DNA of 64,000 nucleotides, from positions 57,310 through 121,309 of the forward strand of contig JANQPC010000104.1 of NCBI GenBank assembly GCA_028285485.1, read 5' to 3'. Made by a program: the position numbers and the translations under genes. A model generated the notes under the pieces. That model made no database searches. It worked only from the letters and a program-made list of their open reading frames with translations, and was not told where the DNA came from. This DNA comes from Paracoccaceae bacterium. Its GTDB lineage: Bacteria > Pseudomonadota > Alphaproteobacteria > Rhodobacterales > Rhodobacteraceae. How positions within the stretch are numbered: position 1 is the stretch's first letter; each line of letters starts with the position of its first letter. This document shows, piece by piece, positions 43,030 to 51,917 of this stretch.

Positions 43030-43368
43030 TCACGGCGCATGTACGCCAAGCAGGAGCCGTTTCGGATCACCGCTGGATGTTCCGATCAGGTAAATCAGGT
43101 AGGGCGCGAAGAACAAAATGCCGAGGCTCGGGGCCAGCACGCCGAGCGCAATGCTGCCCGCGGTAAAGCCCCCCCGCCAGGCCATCCAGACGCCGGACAA
43201 GATCAGGTAGGTGGCGAAATCCACGTTGAATTGCCCCTGCCATGTCAGCGCAAGGATCGGGTCGATGAAATGAGGCAGCAGATTGAGGCCCTCATTCGCG
43301 GCAGCCGCCAATGTGAAGGCAATGATCACAACCGTGAAGACGATCAGCAGAAGTCTGAGCTGCGGCAC
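43030..43368 (-). CDS. Small membrane protein, possibly DUF2834-like
   Basis: A 112-aa protein with three hydrophobic segments (LRLLLIVFTVVIIAFTLAAA, VDFATYLILSGVWMAWRGG, ALGVLAPSLGILFFAPYLIYLIG). The NEGLNLLPHFIDPILALTWQGQFNVDF loop is reminiscent of DUF2834-type membrane proteins, but the match is loose. GTG 43368 is taken as start since GGAAGCGC lies eight bases upstream and the extension to 43521 is non-hydrophobic. It faces the XRE gene divergently. Confidence 0.6.
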   Translation of the reverse strand: MPQLRLLLIVFTVVIIAFTLAAAANEGLNLLPHFIDPILALTWQGQFNVDFATYLILSGVWMAWRGGFTAGSIALGVLAPSLGILFFAPYLIYLIGTSSGDPKRLLLGVHAP

Positions 43369-43521
43369 GAGCGCTTCCCTTTCCTTTTTGGGTGCCCGCG
43401 CAAAACGCGCGCCCCATCCTCGGCGACCAAGAGCAGGCGGCGCCTGATGCAAACTGGATTGACCGGCCTTGCCGCCTCCACTCTGCGGCGATCGATACGG
43501 GGGCCGGGCAGGGCGCCGCAA

Positions 43522-43536
43522 TTACCTTGGAGGTAA
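43522..43536. promoter_or_regulatory. Inverted repeat TTACCT-TGG-AGGTAA
   Basis: A perfect 6+3+6 symmetric site 35 bases upstream of the XRE-regulator start. MmyB-type XRE regulators often control a divergent gene from such a site, here the small membrane protein gene. It is the best candidate for the regulator's own operator. Confidence 0.55.
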
Positions 43537-43571
43537 GTGTTTTTCTCCCGGCTACGCGGTAGGGTTCGGCC

Positions 43572-44333
43572 ATGACCGGCTTCGCCCAATCGCTCAAAAC
43601 CTGGCGCGCCGCGCGCCGTTTCAGCCAGTTGGATTTGGCGATGGAGGCCGATATCTCGGCCCGCCACCTGTCATTCCTCGAAACGGGCCGCGCCAATCCG
43701 AGCCGCGAGATGGTGGTGCGCCTTGGCGAGGCGCTGCGGTTGCCGCTGGATGCCCGCAACCAATTGCTCACGCAGGCGGGTTTTGCCGTTCGCTACAAGG
43801 GGCGCGAATGGGACGATGCCGATATGGCCCCGGTCCGCCGCGCCATTGCCTGGCAACTGGATCGCCACCGCCCGTACCCGGCCCTGGCGCTCGACAGGCA
43901 TTGGGTGATCCGGGAGGCCAATGCGGTGGCGCTCAGCCTCTATGGCAGATTTGGGATCGGCGTGGGCGACAGCCTGATCGATCTTTTGATGATGGAGGCG
44001 CTGCCAGACGCCATCGAAAACTGGCCGGAGGTTGCGCACCATGTCGCGATCCGGCTCAGAACCGAAAGTGCGGCCCTTGGTGGTGTGCCGGAATTTGAGG
44101 CGGTCTTGCGCTACCTGTCCTCCGTGCCCGAGCCCGCATCGCTGCCCCTCGGCCCGGTGACCCCAACGATCCTGCGGCACGGCGATCTGCGCATTTCGAT
44201 GTTCGCCACGATTGCGCAATTCGGCACGCCGGAGGATCTGTTGCTCGATGACCTGAAGCTGGAGCTCTACTTCCCGATGGATGCGGCAACGGAGGCCACG
44301 TTCCAGCAGATCGCTGCCCTTACGGCATCCTGA
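43572..44333 (+). CDS. XRE-family regulator with MmyB-type ligand domain
   Basis: A 253-aa regulator. Residues 5-60 are a Cro/C1-type helix-turn-helix (LKTWRAARRFSQLDLAMEADISARHLSFLETGRANPS). Residues ~95-250 match the MmyB-like ligand-binding domain (HRPYPALALDRHWVIREANAVALSLYG, LDDLKLELYFPMDAATE). Such regulators are associated with secondary-metabolite and stress genes. It converges with the GGDEF-EAL gene and is divergent from the small membrane protein gene. Confidence 0.9.
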   Translation: MTGFAQSLKTWRAARRFSQLDLAMEADISARHLSFLETGRANPSREMVVRLGEALRLPLDARNQLLTQAGFAVRYKGREWDDADMAPVRRAIAWQLDRHRPYPALALDRHWVIREANAVALSLYGRFGIGVGDSLIDLLMMEALPDAIENWPEVAHHVAIRLRTESAALGGVPEFEAVLRYLSSVPEPASLPLGPVTPTILRHGDLRISMFATIAQFGTPEDLLLDDLKLELYFPMDAATEATFQQIAALTAS

Positions 44334-44357
44334 TCGCGCAAGCGCCCCACCAACGCA

Positions 44358-47306
44358 TCAACCCGCTTTGCGCGCGGCGGCCTTGGCGCTGAGATAGCCG
44401 CGCAAGGCGTCGATAGAGAGCGGCGGCGCAAAGTAGAAGCCTTGCAAGCGGTCGACGCCAAGTTCGGTCAGGATCCTCACGTGGCTCGCCGTTTCCACAC
44501 CCTCGGCGACAATACCGATCTCCAGCGCATTCCCGATCTCCACGATCGATCTCACTAGGCGGCGCGCACTCTCGCTTTCCGTGATCGGGGCCACAAGGCG
44601 GCGGTCGATCTTCAGCCGGTCGGGCCCGATCCGCTGCAGGGCCACCACGGAGGCGCGCCCCGAGCCGAAATCATCCACTTCGATGGATATGCCCATCTCC
44701 CGCAACTGATCGAGCTTCATCAGAAAGCCCGTGTCTTCCTCTTCCAGGAAAATTGTCTCCAGCAACTCGAATGTCACCGCACCCGGATAGGTATTCGCGC
44801 GCTCCGGGATACCGGCCAGATCGTCATTCCTGATCCGCCCGGCGCTGATGTTAAAGGCCAGATCCGGCACGGCCGACCAGCCCCGAAACAGCTCGGCACA
44901 TTCGGCAACGGCCTTCTCGAAGATCATGCGATCCACTTTCGGCACCACGCTCAACTCATCGGCAATGTCGATAAAGGCCGCGGGGGCAAGCACGCCCTTG
45001 GTGGGGTGGTGCCAGCGAGCAAGCGCCTCAAGCCCAACCACCTGGCCGGAGGCGGCATCGATCTGAGGCTGGTAGTAGGGCTCCAGCTCAGAACGTTCGA
45101 GCGCGCCCAGAAGCTCGTCCGCCGTTTTCTTTTTGCGGGTAACGTCTGCCTGATCCTTGGCATCAAAGATGCCCACCCTGCCGCGCCCGGTTTTCTTAAC
45201 GCGGTAGAGCGCCATGTCGGAGCTTGAGAAGATCTCCTGCGGGCTCGCAATCGGCGTGCTCGCCACCCCGACCGATGCGCCGAACAGGCAATCGCGCCCG
45301 TCAAAAGCCACATCCTTCGGCAGCACGCGCACCAGTTCTTCCGCCAGATCCGCGGGGCGGCTGGTGAGCTTTGGTTCCCAGATCAGAATTGCAAATTCGT
45401 CACCGCCATTGCGGGCGGGCCACTCATTCGGCCCCGTCAGGGCCACGAGCCGATCCGCCACTGTCTTAAGCACGTGATCCCCCGCGGCATGCCCCATCGT
45501 ATCGTTGATCTGCTTGAAGCGATCCAGATCGACGTTCAGCACCGAAATATCGCCGCCCTCCGCCTCGCAACGGCGGACCATCTCTTCGTATTTCTCCGTC
45601 AGGAAACGGCGATTGCCGAGGCCGGTCAATTCGTCATGCAGCGCCTGATGGGTGATTGTGCTGTTCAGGGTTTCCAGCCGGTTGGCCGTATCCTCAAGCT
45701 TGCGGCGTTGCTCCACGAGTTTGGTGACGTTGGTGCGCAGGATGATAAGATCACCGTGTTCGGACCAGTGCCGGTACACCCGGTAGTGCTGGCCGTTTTC
45801 GAACTGCATGTCGTCAACGCTTTTGCCCATGCGGGCTTCGCCGGTCACGCGCTCCACATAGGTGTTTTGGTCCTCAGCGCCGAGGATGACCTTTCCCGCC
45901 GAGATGGCTGAACGCATCAGCTCATGAAACAGAACCCCTGGCTGAACACTGGCTGGATCAACCGCCATCGAAGCGGCAAAGGAGGAGTTGAAGGTGACAA
46001 GGCGCAGCTCGCCATCGTAAATCGCAAACGGATCCGGAAACGCCTCAATCGCATCCCGCAAACGCCCTTCCGCCGTTTCCGCCATACGCCGCTGGCGAAC
46101 CAGTTCGGTGATATCCGTGTGCGCGCGGATCATGTCGCCGCCATCGGTGAACGAAACAAAGGCGCGCAGATGCCGGTCGTCCGCTAGGGCCAGATCGTAG
46201 GTGCCGGCCTGATTTGTGATCGATTGCAGGGTTTCCGAAATCCAATCCTCTTCGCGCCCGGCGGCTTCGGGGTAGACGCCGTTTGCAGCGCCGAGGCGCA
46301 AAACCTCGCCTGCATGGACCCCGGGCCGGATCACGCCCGAGCCGTCCTTGTAGTGATGGCGGTACGCCTCGTTGCATAGGATAAGCCGCGAATCCTCGCC
46401 AAATATGCAGAACGGGCCGGGAAAGGCCTCAAGCGCTTCGGCAAGGCGCCGGCGCGACTCTTCGATCTCGCGCGTTTTGCGGACCATTTCTGTGATGTCG
46501 ATGCGCAGGATCACCATGTCGCCGCTGCGGGTTTTGTTCCGCACGACCCTCTGGTGAACGTCGCCCGGCATCTCCACCTCCTCGATCCCGCTGAGCGAAA
46601 GATCATGGGTTCGCACGCGCTCAAGAAACGCGGCGCGGCCCTCCGGAGGCGCGCGCAGAAGCCCGCTATTCAAGGCGCCGCTCAGGATCTCGCGATAGCT
46701 CATCCCTGGCGTGATGCTTTCGGGATCGGTAGAGATCGTGGCGCGATAGGCCGCATTGGCCACCACCAGAGTGCCCTCGGCGTCATAGATGCACATCGGG
46801 TCGGGATGCGCATCAAGTGCCGCCTCAAGCCGGCCCTGCAGCAATGTCACCTGCGCAAGCGCTTCCTGTTCCCGCGCGATGGCCGTGCTGGCGTGATCCA
46901 GCGCTTCCTGGGCCGCAAGTTCACGTTTCTTGAGGTCGCAGATATCCCGATACGTGGCGATGCGGTAATGCCCGCCACCCTCCGCGTCATCGAGGAAAAC
47001 GATCGTAACGCTGGCCCAGAAAACGGTGCCGTCGGCCCGCTGGCAGGCCGTTTCCGTTTGGATGCTCTGAGCGCCCTCGGCGCGCCGCTCGGCGATCAGG
47101 GCCCGCAGGTCGCGCTCATGCTGGGGCGCATGCAGAAGGCTGGCGCACTTCCCCAGAACGGCGGCGCATTCATGGCCATAAGCCGTTTCGAAACCTTCAT
47201 TTGTATAGAGAATTTCGCCCACGTCGCGGCCAGCGGGGCAATAATCGATCACCACCGGATCGGGCGTGAGCGACAGAAAGCTTCGAACAATGCTGTCGAG
47301 GTTCAT
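44358..47306 (-). CDS. Four-PAS GGDEF-EAL cyclic-di-GMP signalling protein
   Basis: A 982-aa protein. Four PAS domains (about 10-130, 155-270, 285-400, 415-525) precede a GGDEF domain (~545-705) with intact NGGDEF and an EAL domain (~725-975) with EALARW and DDFGSGRASV. There is no RxxD inhibitory site before GGDEF. No membrane helix was seen, so it is cytoplasmic. Either cyclase, phosphodiesterase, or both may be active. PAS 1 is LOV-like in outline, but the photoactive Cys position is Ala (GKCASLL versus GRNCRFL). Its leader contains a hairpin at 47321-47337. Confidence 0.92.
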   Translation of the reverse strand: MNLDSIVRSFLSLTPDPVVIDYCPAGRDVGEILYTNEGFETAYGHECAAVLGKCASLLHAPQHERDLRALIAERRAEGAQSIQTETACQRADGTVFWASVTIVFLDDAEGGGHYRIATYRDICDLKKRELAAQEALDHASTAIAREQEALAQVTLLQGRLEAALDAHPDPMCIYDAEGTLVVANAAYRATISTDPESITPGMSYREILSGALNSGLLRAPPEGRAAFLERVRTHDLSLSGIEEVEMPGDVHQRVVRNKTRSGDMVILRIDITEMVRKTREIEESRRRLAEALEAFPGPFCIFGEDSRLILCNEAYRHHYKDGSGVIRPGVHAGEVLRLGAANGVYPEAAGREEDWISETLQSITNQAGTYDLALADDRHLRAFVSFTDGGDMIRAHTDITELVRQRRMAETAEGRLRDAIEAFPDPFAIYDGELRLVTFNSSFAASMAVDPASVQPGVLFHELMRSAISAGKVILGAEDQNTYVERVTGEARMGKSVDDMQFENGQHYRVYRHWSEHGDLIILRTNVTKLVEQRRKLEDTANRLETLNSTITHQALHDELTGLGNRRFLTEKYEEMVRRCEAEGGDISVLNVDLDRFKQINDTMGHAAGDHVLKTVADRLVALTGPNEWPARNGGDEFAILIWEPKLTSRPADLAEELVRVLPKDVAFDGRDCLFGASVGVASTPIASPQEIFSSSDMALYRVKKTGRGRVGIFDAKDQADVTRKKKTADELLGALERSELEPYYQPQIDAASGQVVGLEALARWHHPTKGVLAPAAFIDIADELSVVPKVDRMIFEKAVAECAELFRGWSAVPDLAFNISAGRIRNDDLAGIPERANTYPGAVTFELLETIFLEEEDTGFLMKLDQLREMGISIEVDDFGSGRASVVALQRIGPDRLKIDRRLVAPITESESARRLVRSIVEIGNALEIGIVAEGVETASHVRILTELGVDRLQGFYFAPPLSIDALRGYLSAKAAARKAG

Positions 47307-47320
47307 GAAGACTGCCGCTC

Positions 47321-47337
47321 TTGAGGTGTCTCCTCAA
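47321..47337 (-). repeat. Hairpin in the 5' leader of the GGDEF-EAL gene
   Basis: TTGAGG and CCTCAA flank a five-base loop about 15 bases upstream of the start codon. In the transcript the stem lies where a ribosome-binding site would be read, so it could modulate translation. No riboswitch family was recognised. Confidence 0.35.
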
Positions 47338-47439
47338 TCCCGTGAAACCCCGAAAAAAACCGTATACGCGGACGGCCCCAAATCTTCGCAATTTTCGCAG
47401 TTGGCGCGCATGGGCAATCGCCTCCGCGCCTGGGGCGGC

Positions 47440-48027
47440 TCAGGCGCCGCGCAGCATGCTCGTCGCGCCTCTCCCCGCCGCGTACATCTGCGCCGGGGTC
47501 GCCTTCGCCCGCAAAAGAGCGGAGATGCCAACAACGGCGTTCACAAAATGCGCTGCGAGGTCATCGAGGTCGGCGCTCGCGTCCAAATCCCCATCGCGGC
47601 GGGCATTCTCCAATGCGTTTCGAAAGCCCTTCGTAAGGCGCGCAAGATAGGCGTCGACGAATTTTGCGCTTCCCGGATCAAGTGCGGCCCGTTCCACGGC
47701 TGTGTTTGCCATAAGGCAGCCCAGGCCGCTGAACCTGGTTTCACTGGCCGACGCGTAGCCAAGAAACGCATCCTTGATGGATTGCGCATTCGCGTCGGGC
47801 GCCTCGATGGGCGCGAGAACCCGAGACAAGTTGATTGTGCTGTAGCGCTCAAGCGCAGCCTCAAAGAGCTGCTGCTTTGATCCGAACTCGGCATATACGC
47901 TCTTTCGGTTCATCCCGAGCGCTTCGACAAGCTCCGCCGTGCTCGTTGCCGAATAGCCCTGCCGCCGAAAGAGCTCGATGGCACGGTCCAGCGCATCCTC
48001 GCGGGTGTATCCTTTTGGGCTCGGCAT
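47440..48027 (-). CDS. TetR-family transcriptional regulator
   Basis: A 195-aa regulator. The N-terminal TetR helix-turn-helix is LFRRQGYSATSTAELVEALGMNRKSVYAEFGSKQQLFEAAL (residues ~19-59). The remaining residues form the ligand-binding helices. ATG 48027 has GAGG about seven bases upstream; 48045 would add six residues. The two operators upstream and the divergent monooxygenase gene make it a local repressor. Confidence 0.92.
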   Translation of the reverse strand: MPSPKGYTREDALDRAIELFRRQGYSATSTAELVEALGMNRKSVYAEFGSKQQLFEAALERYSTINLSRVLAPIEAPDANAQSIKDAFLGYASASETRFSGLGCLMANTAVERAALDPGSAKFVDAYLARLTKGFRNALENARRDGDLDASADLDDLAAHFVNAVVGISALLRAKATPAQMYAAGRGATSMLRGA

Positions 48028-48047
48028 CGGTGTCCTCAAATTCACGG

Positions 48048-48076
48048 TTGACAGTAAGGTAATCGATCGGTTACCT
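48048..48076 (+). promoter_or_regulatory. Probable promoter of the monooxygenase gene
   Basis: TTGACA (48048-48053) and a TTACCT -10-like hexamer (48071-48076) are separated by 17 bases. The first TetR operator occupies this spacer, so a bound repressor would exclude polymerase. On the minus strand another TTGACA (48083-48078) may serve the tetR gene. Confidence 0.5.
48058..48075. promoter_or_regulatory. TetR operator 1
   Basis: GGTAATCGATCGGTTACC is an imperfect palindrome with GGTAA/TTACC arms. It lies 30 bases upstream of the tetR start and 69 bases ahead of the monooxygenase start. It shares arms and spacing with operator 2. Confidence 0.72.
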
Positions 48077-48083
48077 CTGTCAA

Positions 48084-48101
48084 GGTAAACGATCAGTTAC
48101 C
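48084..48101. promoter_or_regulatory. TetR operator 2
   Basis: GGTAAACGATCAGTTACC repeats operator 1 with arms conserved and four differences in the middle. It is shifted by 26 bases, two and a half DNA turns, which suits two dimers on opposite faces of the DNA. Confidence 0.72.
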
Positions 48102-48144
48102 ATGCGGCAGCAGATCAACCGAAACCAGGAATGGGAGAAAGATC

Positions 48145-48513
48145 ATGGATACGAACGCAGTCACCGTCGTCTACAAATGGACAGCGAAGCCGGGGCAGCT
48201 TGATGCTCTGACCGGCATCTACAAGGGCGTGACCGACGCCATGAAGGCCAATGAGCCGGGCGCCCTGGCCGTCCACGTTTACGTCTCCGAAAGCGAAGGG
48301 GCGATCTACGTTCGGGATGAATTTGCCGATGCCAATGCCGTGGGCTTTCATCTTCAGGAAACCGCTGCCCCGCATTTCCCCAGCCTGCTGGAAGTGGCGG
48401 AGCCGGGCGCCTTCTACTTCTTTGGCAATGTTCCTTCAGAGATGCAGGCCGCCGTCAAAGGCATGGGGCTTGCCGCCGAGTTTTGCGGCCATGTCGCCGG
48501 GTTCAATCGGTAA
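48145..48513 (+). CDS. Antibiotic-biosynthesis-monooxygenase-like protein
   Basis: A 122-aa protein of the dimeric ferredoxin-like ABM fold. AVTVVYKWTAKPGQLDALTGIYKGVTDAM, GALAVHVYVSESEGAIYVRDEFADANAV and HFPSLLEVAEPG are the typical elements of this family. Members are cofactor-less quinol monooxygenases or heme/hydroquinone-degrading proteins. The divergent TetR repressor suggests induction by a small aromatic or quinone-like compound. GGGAGAAAG precedes ATG 48145. Confidence 0.78.
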   Translation: MDTNAVTVVYKWTAKPGQLDALTGIYKGVTDAMKANEPGALAVHVYVSESEGAIYVRDEFADANAVGFHLQETAAPHFPSLLEVAEPGAFYFFGNVPSEMQAAVKGMGLAAEFCGHVAGFNR

Positions 48514-48520
48514 GGCCTTA

Positions 48521-48568
48521 GGGCAGGGGAGGAGGGCGGCGGTCCGATCCGCCGCTTGCGCCCTGCCC
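48521..48568 (+). terminator. Two-part hairpin after the monooxygenase gene
   Basis: GGGCAGGG (48521-48528) pairs with CCCTGCCC (48561-48568). An inner stem pairs GCGGCGG (48536-48542) with CCGCCGC (48549-48555). It begins seven bases after the stop. The T-run is weak (ATTTC), so it is a probable but unproven terminator. The rest of the gap up to 48848 holds no recognised gene; it must contain the promoter of the next operon. Confidence 0.5.
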
Positions 48569-48848
48569 ATTTCGGTTCCAAAGCCGCGCCCCTTTCGGGC
48601 GCGAAAGCCTATTCGTTGGGCGATCCCGCGCCCGCCTGCACCCTCCTTCCGCCGAACCCATTGCGAAACCGCGCGGCGTGGGTACGATTGCAACGTCTTC
48701 TGGCACAGGACGGCAAAAACAGGGCCTGACACGTTAACTGCGTGAGAGGCCCATTGCGCGCCCGCAGATCTCCGCTCCCAAGCGAAGATCGGCCCGGGCA
48801 CGTTTCTCCCTCACGCGCGCAATTACGACGTCTGACAGGAGAAAGACC

Positions 48849-50507
48849 ATGGCATTTCCCTCACGAACCGGCGCCCGGCTGCCGGATCATCTGGCCCGTT
48901 CGGCCAAGGCGGGGCGGCGGGCCGGGGGGGGCCCCTCGCGGCGCGAGTTTCTGGCCCCCGCAACCGCCTACGGCGCCTCATCGGCCACTGCCTACGCGAT
49001 GCTCGGGATGGCCCGGCCCGCGCGCGCCCAGACAACGCCGGTGCCCGGCGGCACGGTGCGCATTCAGGGCGAACTGCGCGCGTTGCGCGATCCGCGCACC
49101 TTCGATTTCAACATGTTGGCCAACATGACGCGCGGCTGGCTCGAATACCTCGTGCAGTATGAAAATGACGGCACCTTCACCCCCAAGCTTCTGGAAAGCT
49201 GGGAGGTAAGCGATGATGCAACCGTCTATACCCTGAACGTTCGCCCCGGGGTCACCTGGAACGATGGCACGCCTTTCACCGCAGCAGATGTCGCTTTCAA
49301 TATCGAACGGTTCTGCGAGCGGGATTTTGAAGGCAACTCGATGGCCTCGCGCTTCGGCGTGATGATCGATGAGGCGACGAACCGCGCCATTCCGGGGGTG
49401 ATCGAGGTTGTCGATGATCTCACGCTGGTTCTGAACCTGCCCGCGCCGGATATCTCAATTATCGCGAGTTTCGCCGAATACCCCGCGGCCATCGTGCCGC
49501 AGGATTTTGATGCCGATCTGATGCTGGATAATCCCAAGGGCACCGGGGCCTATCTGCCCGAAAGCTATTCGCCGGGCGTGTCGGGTGCCCTTGTGCGCAA
49601 TGAAAACCATACCTGGTGGAATGCCGGCAACGGCGCCTGGCTGGACCGGATCGAGTACGTCGATTTCGGCGTTGATCCTGCCGCCTTCTTCAATGCGGCC
49701 GAAAGCGAAGAGGTTGATGCCGTTCACGCCACCGAAGGCGAATTCGTCTTTCTCTTCCAAACGCTTGATGGCTGGCGGCAAAACGAGGTGGTTTCCGCCG
49801 GTACGATCCTTGCGCGCGCCAAGCAAACCGAAGGCCCCTATGGCGATGCGCGGGTGCGCCGGGCGCTGGCGATGGCAGTCAACAACGAAACGGTGCTCGA
49901 GCTGGGCTATGCCGGGCTCGGCGAGGCTGCCGATAATCACCATGTCTGCCCGATCCACCCCGAATATGCCGATGTCGGGCGCCCGGAGTTTGATCCCGAA
50001 AAGGCCGCGGCGCTCATGGCCGAGGCGGGCGTAGCCGATTATGAGCATGAGCTGATCTCGCTTGATGGCGGGTTCTGGCGCGATACGGCGGATTCGATCA
50101 GCGCGCAGCTGCGCGACGCGGGCATCCCCATCAAGCGCACCGTCTATCCCTCGAACACCTTCTGGAACGACTGGTCGAAATACCCGTTCTCAGTGACGAA
50201 CTGGAACCATCGGGCCCTCGGGGTCACAACCCTTGCCATTGCCTACCGCACGGGCGAGCCGTGGAATGAATCCAGCTTCGAGAATGCCGAGTTCGATGGG
50301 ATCGTGACCGAGGCGCTGGGCGAGCCGGATTTGGAGAAGCGCCGCGCCCTGATGGCTCAGGCACAGCAGATCATGGTCGACGAAGGCGTGATCATCCAGC
50401 CTTACTGGCGGTCGATGTACAACCACTGCAAGGAAGGTCTCGTGGGCTTCAACGTTCATGTTGCCCAGGAAATCCGCATTGACGAGATGTGGTGGGACGA
50501 AACCTGA
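48849..50507 (+). CDS. Peptide-type ABC substrate-binding protein (family 5), Tat-exported, no permeases nearby
   Basis: A 552-aa family-5 binding protein. The twin-arginine signal is PSRREFLAPATAYG, with cleavage near PARAQT. The body has LRDPRTFDFNMLANMTRGWLEYLVQYENDGTFTPKLLESWEVSDDATVYTL and RPGVTWNDGTPFTAADVAFNIERF, as in DppA/OppA. No permease or ATPase lies beside it, so it must use one encoded elsewhere or have a solitary role. It precedes a cytosine-deaminase-like gene. AGGAGAAAG precedes ATG 48849. Confidence 0.88.
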   Translation: MAFPSRTGARLPDHLARSAKAGRRAGGGPSRREFLAPATAYGASSATAYAMLGMARPARAQTTPVPGGTVRIQGELRALRDPRTFDFNMLANMTRGWLEYLVQYENDGTFTPKLLESWEVSDDATVYTLNVRPGVTWNDGTPFTAADVAFNIERFCERDFEGNSMASRFGVMIDEATNRAIPGVIEVVDDLTLVLNLPAPDISIIASFAEYPAAIVPQDFDADLMLDNPKGTGAYLPESYSPGVSGALVRNENHTWWNAGNGAWLDRIEYVDFGVDPAAFFNAAESEEVDAVHATEGEFVFLFQTLDGWRQNEVVSAGTILARAKQTEGPYGDARVRRALAMAVNNETVLELGYAGLGEAADNHHVCPIHPEYADVGRPEFDPEKAAALMAEAGVADYEHELISLDGGFWRDTADSISAQLRDAGIPIKRTVYPSNTFWNDWSKYPFSVTNWNHRALGVTTLAIAYRTGEPWNESSFENAEFDGIVTEALGEPDLEKRRALMAQAQQIMVDEGVIIQPYWRSMYNHCKEGLVGFNVHVAQEIRIDEMWWDET

Positions 50508-50663
50508 CGGCATCGCGGGAGGAGCCGCGTGCGCCTCCCGCATTCAAACAGTCCGGCCTTGCCCAAGGGGCCCCGATTTGGGATGCTGCGCGCAATCTCT
50601 GGCACAGATCGGATAGGGCCGTCTCGCTCCTGCACCGCAGGGGCGGTGGAGAGGTTTGCCGGG

Positions 50664-51917
50664 ATGAAAATTCAGGAAAGCGCAGTGGAACAGGGGGCGA
50701 AGATCGCCGGAGTTGCGGTGCCCGAAACCCTTCTTGCGCGCCCTGAAGCATTCGGTGGCGAAAGCCGCGCCCGGTGCCGCATCGGCACCGTTCAGATCGG
50801 CGCAAGGGGCGCGGCGGGCATGGGCCCGGGCCCAGCAGAGCCGCGCCACCTGATCCTGCCGCGCTTCGCGGAACCGCATGTGCATCTCGATAAATGCCAC
50901 ACCATCGGGCGCTGCCCCGATGCCGGGGGCGATCTCGCCGCAGCGGCAGCGGCGCAGCGGCGCGATAAGGCGCTTTGGACGCGCGAGGATCTCGAAACCC
51001 GGATGCGCCGGGGCCTCGAGGAACTGATCGCGGCCGGATGCGGCGCGATCCGCACCCATATCGATTGGGAGGCGCGCGATCCCGGCCCCCCGCTCGCCTG
51101 GGAAATCGCCGTGGAGCTTGTGGGCGAGGCTGCGGCGCAGGGCGTAACCCTGCAGCCCGCGACGCTCACCGGAATCGACGATATGGCGGATCCGGCCCGG
51201 GCCGAGGCCATTGCCCGGCGGGTCGCGCGCGATGGCGGGGTTCTGGGCGGGTTCGTTCTGACCCATGCCCATCGCCGCGAGGGCATTCGCCAGCTCTTCG
51301 CGCTTGCGGATCGCTTCGGCCTCGCGCTGGATTTCCATGTTGATGAAGGGCTCGATCCGGAACTCTGCGGGATCGATCTGATCATCGAAGCCGCGCGGGA
51401 CATGCGCCATGAGGGCCCGGTGCTTTGCGGCCATCTTTGCAGCCTCGCGGGAAGACCCGCGCAGGATGTTGCGCGCGTGGCCGATGGCCTTGCCGAGGCC
51501 GGGATCGCCGTGGTGACGCTGCCGGCAACCAATCTCTACCTGCAAGGGCGCGGTTCGGGCACGCCGCGCAAACGGGGGCTCACGCGGGTCCATGAGCTCG
51601 CGGCTAGAGGCGTGAGCGTCGTTGTGGGAACCGATAACGTGCGTGATGCTTTTTGCCCCATCGGCCAGCACGATCCGTGCCACAGCCTGGCGCTCGCCGT
51701 GCTGGCTGCGCATCTCGATCCGCCGTTTGCCCATCACCTGCCGATGATCACCACCGCCGCACGCAAAGCCCTCGGCCTTGCGCCGGAGATGATCGACACG
51801 GCACCAATCGATCAACTTCTGATAGCGGATGTGCCTGACGTTGCCGCCCTCCTGTCCGGCGGGTCCGCGCCGCGGCCCCTTTCCGAATTTCTCAACGGAG
51901 ACCTCCCCCATGGCTGA
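50664..51917 (+). CDS. Cytosine-deaminase-like amidohydrolase
   Basis: A 417-aa enzyme of the CodA-like amidohydrolase group. LPRFAEPHVHLDKCHTIG holds the HxH metal pair and the Asp of the family; AIRTHIDWEA, LTHAHRREG, LDFHVDEGLD and VVVGTDNVRDAFCPIG are the next conserved blocks. CodA acts on cytosine; relatives act on isocytosine, creatinine-like and N-acyl compounds. ATG 50664 gives the family's normal length; 50529 would add an unrelated 45 residues. It overlaps the FAD-oxidase gene by eight bases. Confidence 0.85.
   Translation: MKIQESAVEQGAKIAGVAVPETLLARPEAFGGESRARCRIGTVQIGARGAAGMGPGPAEPRHLILPRFAEPHVHLDKCHTIGRCPDAGGDLAAAAAAQRRDKALWTREDLETRMRRGLEELIAAGCGAIRTHIDWEARDPGPPLAWEIAVELVGEAAAQGVTLQPATLTGIDDMADPARAEAIARRVARDGGVLGGFVLTHAHRREGIRQLFALADRFGLALDFHVDEGLDPELCGIDLIIEAARDMRHEGPVLCGHLCSLAGRPAQDVARVADGLAEAGIAVVTLPATNLYLQGRGSGTPRKRGLTRVHELAARGVSVVVGTDNVRDAFCPIGQHDPCHSLALAVLAAHLDPPFAHHLPMITTAARKALGLAPEMIDTAPIDQLLIADVPDVAALLSGGSAPRPLSEFLNGDLPHG

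Noticed and set aside
42934..43536. Plus-strand open frame across the small membrane protein and XRE promoter
   Set aside because: The translated product is low-complexity, charged and covers the operator. The minus-strand frame has three membrane helices and a ribosome-binding site.
44358..47306. LOV photosensor in the first PAS domain
   Set aside because: The core aligns as GKCASLL with GRNCRFL, so the photoactive Cys position is Ala and the neighbouring Cys is at the Asn position; light sensing of the LOV type is not supported.
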